A DNA stretch of 64,000 nucleotides from Bacteroidota bacterium (GTDB taxonomy: Bacteria > Bacteroidota > Bacteroidia > J057 > JADKCL01), in assembly GCA_016718825.1 (NCBI GenBank), contig JADKCL010000033.1, positions 46,562 to 110,561 on the forward strand, in the 5' to 3' direction. Position numbers and translations under genes: made by a program. Position 1 is the stretch's first letter. Every line of letters begins with the position of its first letter. Below are positions 53,991-61,514 of the stretch, piece by piece. Under the pieces are notes generated by a model, which was given only the letters and a program-made list of their open reading frames with translations, was not told where the DNA came from and did not search any database.

Positions 53991-54545
53991 TTCAACCTTT
54001 ATAGATCAAGGTTCCCCCCACACACAATTAGCGGCCCGCCTCGCGGACCGCTAATCCAAATGATTCCCAAACCACGACACAATAATAAAAGGCACATCCA
54101 CTTCCTCGTCTTCAAACCATGTCCAGAGCGAAGGCCCAACGATTCGACTGACGTTCGATCCGCCTCCGGCGAATCCGACCCCACTGCGGCACGCCAGCAG
54201 GTCCAACCCTTTATAGATCAAGGTTCCCCCCCACACAATGAGCGGCCCGCCTCGCGGACCGCTAATCCAAATGATTCCCAAACCACGACACAATAATAAA
54301 AGGCACATCCACTTCCTCGTCTTCAAACCATGTCCAGAGCGAAGGCCCAACGATTCGACTGACGTTCGATCCGCCTCCGGCGAATCCGACCCCACCGCTT
54401 CGCGGCACGCAGCAGCGGGGTCCAACCTTTATAGATCAAGGTTCCCCCCCCACACACAATGAGCGGCCCGCCTCGCGGGCCGCTATTCCAAATAATTCCC
54501 AAACCACGACAAAAAAAAGGCACACTCACTTCCGTGTCTTCAAAC
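53991..54545. repeat. Tandem repeat of about 212-218 bp, 2.5 copies
   Basis: Units start with ATAGATCAAGGTTCCCCCC at 54001, 54213 and 54431. Each contains a near-palindromic hairpin AGCGGCCCGC-CTC-GCGGACCGCT, the block CCAAACCACGACA, and CATGTCCAGAGCGAAGGCCC. The third unit is truncated. The same frame reads through several units on both strands, but the predicted peptides are just the repeat. From 53737 to 54648 no gene is recognised. Confidence 0.8.
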
Positions 54546-54648
54546 CATCGCCTCACGAACGAACTGCTTCCTCAAACTCAAAACTCAAACTGTCCGGGGC
54601 TGTAGGCGGCCGTGAGGTCTTCATGTCATGTCCAAGATTGGATTCGGA

Positions 54649-55479
54649 TCATCTGTCCTTGATTTGATTCACAAGCGCTGAATACTCCTGCGTCCAAAAA
54701 GTGCATCCGCTACAAGTCAATACTGCACCGCTGAATTCGCCGAGTCGGTTGATGATCGATTTTTCAATACTGCTTGGCACGTAGCCCTTCTTCATCATCG
54801 CCATATACCCTTCATAGGCATAAAGTTTCTTTTCATAACTTGGTGAAGTCAGCCATTCAAACAATTTTTTACGGTTTCTGGACTGAATGTAGTCATCCAA
54901 ACTATCCCTGGCTTCCGGGTTCTGCCCTATGATCCCACAACGAGAACCATAGACAATTGTGTCATCAAAAAACTCATTCAAACTGGGTTTTCGATAAAAT
55001 GTCCTTTCATATAAGCTTCGAAAGTTCATGATTTCATCATCATTTGAATAGTGCCGAAGGAGGTGATAATTTTCGGGACGGTCATTATATGATTTGGAAT
55101 AAAGGGCATATCCAATCACCTCATGGCCTTTCACGAGCAGATTAAGCTGATAGAAGTTGCAGTTTCCTTCGTACTTCCCTTGTGGGGTTGGTACAAATTC
55201 CACAATATTGGCGATGACCTCATCATAGCCCTTTAGGACAACTCTGGATCTCATTTCATCCGGAGAAGCACAATTGTCACTGGGTTGAATATTCTCAATG
55301 AGGAATTTCAGTTTTGAAAAGTCTTTCCCTTCCAAACCTTCATGGAGGTCATCCATCGTTTGCGCGAAAAGCAAGTTGGAAACCACTACAAGCAGCAATA
55401 GAACTGCAATTTTTGATACTTGGTGGGTTGCATTGCGCACGATTGCCGAATAAAAGAAACGCCCATTCATTCTTCCCAT
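54649..55479 (-). CDS. Hypothetical exported protein
   Basis: 276 residues from the ATG at 55479 (55470 also possible). A hydrophobic export signal (IAVLLLLVVVSNLLFAQ) precedes a mature part with no recognised family; several Cys (DNCASPDEM, GNCNFYQL, YGSRCGI, LTCSGCTFW) and many Tyr are visible. The frame extends further upstream, but that part has no protein character. It lies downstream of the toxin and lipoprotein on the same strand, across a repeat, and could be a further immunity or accessory protein. Confidence 0.65.
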   Translation of the reverse strand: MGRMNGRFFYSAIVRNATHQVSKIAVLLLLVVVSNLLFAQTMDDLHEGLEGKDFSKLKFLIENIQPSDNCASPDEMRSRVVLKGYDEVIANIVEFVPTPQGKYEGNCNFYQLNLLVKGHEVIGYALYSKSYNDRPENYHLLRHYSNDDEIMNFRSLYERTFYRKPSLNEFFDDTIVYGSRCGIIGQNPEARDSLDDYIQSRNRKKLFEWLTSPSYEKKLYAYEGYMAMMKKGYVPSSIEKSIINRLGEFSGAVLTCSGCTFWTQEYSALVNQIKDR

Positions 55480-55659
55480 AGCTCCAATTTCGCGATTCCC
55501 AACCGGCAATGCAAACCCGAATTCCCGGTCGTAAAGATGTCTTTGTTCAGACATCATGTAATGTAGGATTTTATGCCTTAGCCTGGTGACTACGCAATTG
55601 TAGCAGGTCCGGATCAAACCAGCGACTCGATCAGCACACGGGATTTGGTTTTTGTGCAA

Positions 55660-55940
55660 ATTACGTTTTCTGGTTTTCCCTCGGCCGCAAGCGGCCATTT
55701 TGTATTCGCCTCATCCCCGGCCCTTCTCCATAGCATTCGCTCGAGGCGAATGCTATGGAGAAGAGGGTGGACGGAAGGTTCCGTTCCCTGGTTTTTCCCT
55801 TTTTGCGCGCACTCACACGTCGCACTCATACTGTCTTTGCTCCCTTCTCCAATGATTTTGCCCTCAGCAAAATCAATGGAGAAGGGCAGGGGATGAGGCG
55901 ATAATATTAGAGGGCAGCTGCTCCGCAGCGGCCCGCACCT
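55660..55940. repeat. MITE-like repeat, copy 2
   Basis: The core 55707-55900 has ends CGCCTCATCCCCGGCCCTTC and an inverted GGGCAGGGGATGAGGCG. Two internal hairpins (TAGCATTCGCT-CGAGGCGAATGCTA; TGATTTTGC-CCTCA-GCAAAATCA) lie within. The GGCCGCAAGCGGCC hairpin and GCAGCTGC flank are shared with copies 1 and 3. It occupies the gap between two minus-strand genes. Confidence 0.75.
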
Positions 55941-55991
55941 GCAAATTCACCTACAAACACTAAGAAATAGGACGTCCAGAATCACCGCCGA

Positions 55992-56642
55992 TCAATTCTT
56001 CTGAAACTTCCCGGCACCGGAGATCACATACGTGGTCGTATCGCGCGTGAAGTCCGGGTCTTCGTTTCCGGATCCATCGTCTTTGGGGCGCTCAAAATAG
56101 AGATTCAGGCTCCCTTGATCGTCCAGCAGGAAGTATTTTCTGATCTCGTAGGGATCTTCGCCTTCACGGTAAACGGCCATGCCGTCCAAAACCTTGCCGT
56201 TTGGATCAAAGATCGAACCGATCAAGGTATGACCATACGTGGATTCGTAGGTGAGCAGCAGCCATCGACCACTGCCAATGTCCAGCTTGATATAGGGGCA
56301 AAAGCGCACGTCGTCACCCGATTTGGGGAAGCCGGGCGTGCCGTAGAAGAACTTTTGCATCGTTGCCGGGGCGAACCGTTGCTCGGGAAAAGCCTCCCAT
56401 GTGCCGTTGAGGTCTTCTTTCCAGCGGCCATACGGCGATTTCTCGGTAGGGTAGAGGCTGCTCAGCGCAGCGAAGTCTGCCGGAACTGCCGCCGTTGTGG
56501 CACCTGCGGGTGTCTCGGTGGCACCATCGGGCAGCGTAGCCGTACTTGACGAATCAACCGACCCCGCAGCGTCAGTAGAAGTCGAGGGTGCGCAGCCGCA
56601 GAAGAGCAGGCCCACCAACAGACAAAGCATCAAATGTCTCAT
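55992..56642 (-). CDS. Lipoprotein, candidate immunity protein of the adjacent toxin
   Basis: 216 residues from the ATG at 56642. A clear lipoprotein signal (LLVGLLFCGC, lipidated Cys near 17) and a Ser/Thr/Ala-rich linker are followed by a compact beta-rich domain (RWLLLTYESTYGHTLIGSIF, KYFLLDDQGSLNLYFERP). The family is not recognised. It starts 25 bp after the toxin stop, and a periplasmic lipoprotein is the expected form of immunity against a peptidoglycan-cutting effector. Confidence 0.65.
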   Translation of the reverse strand: MRHLMLCLLVGLLFCGCAPSTSTDAAGSVDSSSTATLPDGATETPAGATTAAVPADFAALSSLYPTEKSPYGRWKEDLNGTWEAFPEQRFAPATMQKFFYGTPGFPKSGDDVRFCPYIKLDIGSGRWLLLTYESTYGHTLIGSIFDPNGKVLDGMAVYREGEDPYEIRKYFLLDDQGSLNLYFERPKDDGSGNEDPDFTRDTTTYVISGAGKFQKN

Positions 56643-56667
56643 TGTTGTAAAATTCAAAATGCGCTGA

Positions 56668-59600
56668 TTAATCGCGTACATCAGAAATGGAATATTGGTA
56701 ACTGCTGTAGGCATTGTTGTCATGGATGCGCTCCGTACCGGTATTTACGATGAAGCGATTGTTGGCGAGGCTCGTACCACCCTCGGTGTTGTAGCGTGCC
56801 GGATCATAATAGACATAAAAGGTATTCCCGTTCGCATCCGTCCCTTTGCCATGGATGACCACCCAGTGATCGGTGGCGCGCCCCTTGTTGGCTTTGGTGT
56901 CGCTCTGCGTATGCCCATGGTACTTTGCCGTGGCCTCGCCTTTGTCCACCCCGACGATCACCGGCTGACCAGCAGCAAGTTTTGCGTCGATCTTGGAAAG
57001 CCCGAGTTGCATCGCGCCAGGAGGCACGGTTGCCTTGCCATCCGCCTTGAGGTCTTGCAACAAGGTCGTATTGTTGGTGCCTGTGGGGAATCCCTTGCGC
57101 TTCAACATCGCCACGCAGCAGTCGTAGCAAGCCACGCCATACGAACTTGCGTTCAGTTCGCCGGGCTTGAGTGTGTTGATATTCGGGTAATCCGCCGGAT
57201 TGGCTTGCGAGACCCAGTCGCCCGTGGACAACAGCGGACCATAGATATAACCTGCCGCCGCCTGCGTCTTTTTCTCGTCTTTCTTTACTTTCTTCGGATC
57301 CTGCCCGGCCTCTGCCATTTTCTGGAGCTTGGCTTTCATCGCTTCGAATGCAATCCCCGAACGAACGGCATCCACACGCGCCTTCTGCGTGGCATTGGCA
57401 TCGAAGCTGAATGTGGCCCAGGTGTCCAAGGCCTCGCTGAGCTTGCCCAACAAGGCGACATTGAAGCCTTTCAATTCTCCTTCCGAACTGTTGCTCACGA
57501 GCGCGTAGGCAAAATTGTCCTTTTCCGTCCAGCCCAGGTTGTCCATCAGCACCGAGACAATCTCCCCATTGGCGCCTGCCGAAAGGGGTTTCATCGATTT
57601 CGCCAGTTGCACCATCGTGATTTGCTCCGCGACATAGGCCTTGTATTGCTTCATCGCGAATGCTGCGGGCGTTTCTGTCGAAGCCTTGGTGGTGGTAGTC
57701 GTCTTAGGGGTTTCCGAAGTCTTCGTCGGCGAAGTCGTGGTCGTCGTCTTGCTGTTCAGACCCGAACTTTCCGGAAGCGAGGTGCCGGTCAATTGTTTCT
57801 GGAAGTCCTTTCCTTTTTTGCCACCTGTCACCTCCTTGATCACTTTGAAGGTGTCATTTTTACCATTCGTAAGCTCGTCGATCGACTTGACGCCATTGTC
57901 AAATTCGACCTTGCCGCCACTTGCAATCTGGTTCTTGACGACGGTGAGGAAACGCTCAAACAATCTGAAGGAGTCCTCGGTATAGTTTTTCAACACGGAG
58001 AGCGCAGCATCAAACTGGGCCACGCCTTGCTTTTCCTTGGCAGCCGCGAAGATGGCGGTCACGATCGGCTTGCCACCACCGCCCGATTTCGTCTGCCCGG
58101 AACCCTTCCAATAATTGATCTTGACCATGACCTCCTCGATGGCCTCATGCACCACGCCGGGCGTGTAATTGGCAATGTACTTCTCCCGCGTTTTGTTGAG
58201 CAGGTTCACCACTTGATCTGCGGTGATCGTCAGCCCGGAAGCGCGAAGTTCGGCCGCCATTTTCCCGGCCTTGATGGAACGAAGGCCCACGGCATTCGAC
58301 AGTTTGTCGGCCGTCTCGGCCTTGATCCCAGCTGCCAGCAGTTCCTTCTTGGCTTTCTCCTTGTCCCCGGTACCAAATCTAGCCCCGATGTCAAATCCCA
58401 TACCAATGGTCAATCCGGAATTGTTGGGTCCCGTTGCGATGACTTGGCCGGAGGGTGGCGTCAGGTCGTAATCAGATGCGGTGAATCGCCGAAGCCGTTT
58501 GGCCTCGACATAGGCGCCATCCTTGTCCTTAAACACACGATTGGGCGTCTCGGTACTCAAGCCGTACCGTTTGGGTCGCGCCGGCTCTTCCTTGGTCTTG
58601 GGCTTCTTCCAAAGCGCAAGCTCCTCTGCGGTCGCCTTGCGGAAGAACCCGAGATTCTCCGGAAGGGTCGGCTTGCGCGAATCACCTTCACCACCGCCGA
58701 AATCGCCTTCCGTGGCCAACATCATGATGCCATGCGTCAGGTGCAGGGTATCACCGGGTTTGGTTTCGGAGGGCGAAGTGACATTCGTCTGCTGCTTCTC
58801 GCCAGTGTTGACCGTCGTGCCAGCCGTGGTCGGTTTCTTCGGATCGACCACTGGTGTGACGGTTTTCTTTTCCTCCGTGGTCACCGGCGCCACTGTCGGG
58901 GTCGTCGTATTCCCGGTATTCGCGTTCGTATTTGCGTTCGTGACAACCGGTTGATTGTTTTCCGTCGTCACGGGTGTGTTCGTTGCCGTGTTGGTGGTCG
59001 TGGTTGCGGGAGCATTGACCGTCGGCAACTTCACGTCGTCTTGGTCGGCCGCGAGGGCGTCTTTGGAGATGGTTGGTGCCAAGCCGAGCTGATCGGGCGT
59101 CATAATGGGGCTTTTGGGGTTGCCCATGCAAATCCATGCCGCACCGTCTTTGTGGTTCGAATTGGCCCACCACTTGGGATTCGAAGCACCCGTCGTGGCC
59201 TGCGAATACGTGTCATGCTTGAAGTTGACACTTCCCGCTTGAGACTGCACCGGCAGCGTCGTGCCATCCGTATGCTCCTTGGACTTGATTTGTTCCGTCT
59301 CCGGCAGGATGACATTGACGTGACCCGACTTGCTCGCATTGGCATTGGAAGCCAAAATAATCACAACATGTCCCGAATTGGCCGATTCCTGAGCCGTCTG
59401 CATCGAAGCCGCCTGTACCCAGCCAAATTCCTTCCCATTGCTGCGCATCCAAGTGTTGAGGCTGTTGGCATTCATCTCCCGTGTCACACCGGCCCCATAT
59501 TTCTGGGTAATCTCCGTGTCTTTGAGTTCGCCGTTTTTGATCTGGGTCTCCGTAGTCTCTGTCCACCAAAGCCTTGGAAGGTAGGCCCCCATGGCGGTGA

Positions 59601-60159
59601 CCATATCATAAGCGTAGATATTGCAATAGGTCTTCCCATCTCCAGCAGCATAAAGGTCATTGTCTGGAGAATCCAACGTCTCGACCAGGGCATATTGATT
59701 GGCTGCAAAAAGCTTCTTCCGAAGGCTCTCTGCTTCCTCTGTCTTGCCTTCCGCCTTGGCTGCCTCGATCTTGGCAAGTACCTGATCCTGCGTCAGTTCC
59801 TCTCCAAAGAAAGCAATCGACTGCGCTTTGAACTTCTCATGAAATGTGTCCGCATAATGCGAATCTGCCCCTTTTTGCGTCCATCGGTTGTAAACACGAC
59901 TGTCTGAATTGCTTGTCAAATCCACCCGGGCGCGGTCTTCGTCCTTGCGCCCGAGCTCCGTGGAGGTTTCGCCCTCGCCCTCCTCCTTGAGCTGCGCCGT
60001 CTCGTTCGAATTCGTGGTCACAGGTCCGCCGACATTCCCCCCCAAGGCAGGTGGCGGCAGGGTCATACTGCCTTTCCCGTCAAATCCCGAGCTCCAGATG
60101 TTCTCCTGCTCGCCTTGAACCTCTTTTTTCTGCAGCTCCGGGGCTTTGTCCTTCTCCAT
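56668..60159 (-). CDS. Three-domain peptidoglycan hydrolase effector (amidase, muramidase, C39-like peptidase)
   Basis: 1163 residues with no signal peptide. A charged N-terminus with a LPPPALGG motif leads to an NlpC/P60- or CHAP-like domain (about 90-350) with Cys179 in DGKTYCNIYAYD and His280 in SKSGHVNVIL. A Thr/Asn/Pro-rich linker (about 380-470) is followed by a pesticin/lysozyme-like domain (about 550-750) with SGLTIGMGFDIG near 581. A second Thr-rich linker (about 803-830) and a helical region precede a papain/C39-like domain (about 1000-1163) with ACYDCCVAM, His1098 in RATDHWVVIHG and Asp1119. The build fits an exported antibacterial effector delivered by a contractile or non-classical system. 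Confidence 0.75.
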   Translation of the reverse strand: MEKDKAPELQKKEVQGEQENIWSSGFDGKGSMTLPPPALGGNVGGPVTTNSNETAQLKEEGEGETSTELGRKDEDRARVDLTSNSDSRVYNRWTQKGADSHYADTFHEKFKAQSIAFFGEELTQDQVLAKIEAAKAEGKTEEAESLRKKLFAANQYALVETLDSPDNDLYAAGDGKTYCNIYAYDMVTAMGAYLPRLWWTETTETQIKNGELKDTEITQKYGAGVTREMNANSLNTWMRSNGKEFGWVQAASMQTAQESANSGHVVIILASNANASKSGHVNVILPETEQIKSKEHTDGTTLPVQSQAGSVNFKHDTYSQATTGASNPKWWANSNHKDGAAWICMGNPKSPIMTPDQLGLAPTISKDALAADQDDVKLPTVNAPATTTTNTATNTPVTTENNQPVVTNANTNANTGNTTTPTVAPVTTEEKKTVTPVVDPKKPTTAGTTVNTGEKQQTNVTSPSETKPGDTLHLTHGIMMLATEGDFGGGEGDSRKPTLPENLGFFRKATAEELALWKKPKTKEEPARPKRYGLSTETPNRVFKDKDGAYVEAKRLRRFTASDYDLTPPSGQVIATGPNNSGLTIGMGFDIGARFGTGDKEKAKKELLAAGIKAETADKLSNAVGLRSIKAGKMAAELRASGLTITADQVVNLLNKTREKYIANYTPGVVHEAIEEVMVKINYWKGSGQTKSGGGGKPIVTAIFAAAKEKQGVAQFDAALSVLKNYTEDSFRLFERFLTVVKNQIASGGKVEFDNGVKSIDELTNGKNDTFKVIKEVTGGKKGKDFQKQLTGTSLPESSGLNSKTTTTTSPTKTSETPKTTTTTKASTETPAAFAMKQYKAYVAEQITMVQLAKSMKPLSAGANGEIVSVLMDNLGWTEKDNFAYALVSNSSEGELKGFNVALLGKLSEALDTWATFSFDANATQKARVDAVRSGIAFEAMKAKLQKMAEAGQDPKKVKKDEKKTQAAAGYIYGPLLSTGDWVSQANPADYPNINTLKPGELNASSYGVACYDCCVAMLKRKGFPTGTNNTTLLQDLKADGKATVPPGAMQLGLSKIDAKLAAGQPVIVGVDKGEATAKYHGHTQSDTKANKGRATDHWVVIHGKGTDANGNTFYVYYDPARYNTEGGTSLANNRFIVNTGTERIHDNNAYSSYQYSISDVRD

Positions 60160-60398
60160 GTGAATTCAGTGAATAGTTTTAGTGATGAGTGAACGGCAAA
60201 TTGGCATCCCGTGTGAATCTCCGCAGCTGGCAGTGAAAGACCAGCCTGTGTTTTGAATCGGGACGAGTACGCGAATTTGCAGAGAACTATCGAAATTGCC
60301 AACGGCCAATGCACGTATGTGGAAAAGCCAAATTGGCACCTCCCAAGACAATGCTCATTTTCGCCCCACCAATTGTAATTTGTCCACCAGGAATACCC

Positions 60399-60893
60399 AT
60401 GGGAAAAGCAGAAAACATCAAGCGTATGCGTCGGCAGCGGGTGGCCAAGCGGGCGCAGAACAATCCACAAAGCTCCGGAGATAAATCCATGAAATCATTG
60501 GCAACTAAAGAGTTGTATTCCAGAGCTGCCGAAAATGATTTTGAAATCGGTCCTGGTGACCCAGATGTTAAGTACTCTGATCTCCTCGAGGAATTTGCAG
60601 AGCCGATTGTGGATTTGACGCGTCCGATCAAGGAGATTCGCGATGGCTATAAGCTTGCAGTGATCGCCTGGAACATGGCTTCCTTACGCCATGTACGTCC
60701 TGATCAGTTCAAAAAGGATTGGGTGAAATTCGAATCAGATTTTGCACGCATACCCGGCATGTTGGACTTGATGGTCAACTTCCTAGAGCGAAAGGACGAG
60801 ATGTTTCCAGAATACAACAAAATCATCGTGGATTTCGAAGTCAGCAAATCCCGATCAGGGGATGGGTATGACCTTGCGGTGTCGTATGCGTGA
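60399..60893 (+). CDS. Hypothetical protein
   Basis: 164 residues from the ATG at 60399 (MGKAENIKRMRRQRVAKRAQ), a strongly basic start followed by a helical domain (LLEEFAEPIVDLTRPIKEIR, KLAVIAWNMASLRHV). No recognised family. It is cytoplasmic and divergent from the toxin gene. The 239 bp between them (60160-60398) show no gene or clear regulatory palindrome. Confidence 0.65.
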   Translation: MGKAENIKRMRRQRVAKRAQNNPQSSGDKSMKSLATKELYSRAAENDFEIGPGDPDVKYSDLLEEFAEPIVDLTRPIKEIRDGYKLAVIAWNMASLRHVRPDQFKKDWVKFESDFARIPGMLDLMVNFLERKDEMFPEYNKIIVDFEVSKSRSGDGYDLAVSYA

Positions 60894-60917
60894 GAATGAT
60901 GAGATGGCGGCTGCGTT

Positions 60918-61250
60918 GGACGAATCCGCGTCGACAACGCTACTTTGCCCTGTCACGCGCACACACACTCTAATCTCGCATTGTTAACGCCGGCCCTCTC
61001 AGCACGCGGTGTTTGTGTTGGCAACGCTAACCACGTTTTCCGGTTTTTACTCGGCCGCTGGCGGCCATTTTATAGTCGCCTCATCCCCGGCCCTTCTCCA
61101 TTGCCTGACCGCATGCGGCCAAACAATGGAGAAGGGGGTGGTCGGAGGACTCCGATCCCTGTTTTTTCCCTTTTTGCCCCCACTCACGCTTCGCACTCAC
61201 ACTGTCCTCGGTCGGGGATGAGACGATCACGATAAATAGCAGCTTCTGTG
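60918..61250. repeat. Composite repeat: TCACGCGCAC block and MITE-like copy 3
   Basis: Bases 60930-61030 resemble the 44.3-kb repeat (ACAACGCT...TTTG..CTGTCACGCGCAC, ending GTTGGCAACGC). They are followed by the 5' flank GGCCGCTGGCGGCC and the third MITE-like element (core 61077-61225), whose right hairpin is deleted, leaving only GTCGGGGATGAG. No gene is seen from 60894 to 61514. Confidence 0.7.
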
Positions 61251-61514
61251 CAGCGGTTTGGATGGCCCGCGTTGCCTATCGTGTCGCAGTGCGTTTTCTT
61301 CGGTGATTAATGCTAGACTTTTCCACCTCGACTGACAAAAATCAACTCCTCCGAGCCAGCAACCTAAAACCCTCATTCATCAAAATTTACGCAGATTTTT
61401 GCGCGTCGAATGTCAAAATATCTCATCCGCTACACCCCTTCTATGGCAGAATGGTGTATATGTGGGAAACTAAGTCTTCTGCGCGACAATCACGTTATAA
61501 ATTGTGATTTTACT

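Noticed and set aside
53991..54545. Possible CRISPR array
   Set aside because: The repeat unit is over 200 bp with no short repeat and unique-spacer alternation, and no cas gene is near.
53868..54556. Several 60-140-codon frames on both strands
   Set aside because: They are produced by the tandem repeat and simply repeat the same peptide; no start signal or composition supports a gene.
56695..59907. A 1070-codon open frame opposite the toxin gene
   Set aside because: It is an Arg/His/Leu-rich shadow of the highly biased toxin codons. It has no signal, repeat or domain, while the minus strand encodes recognisable hydrolase motifs.
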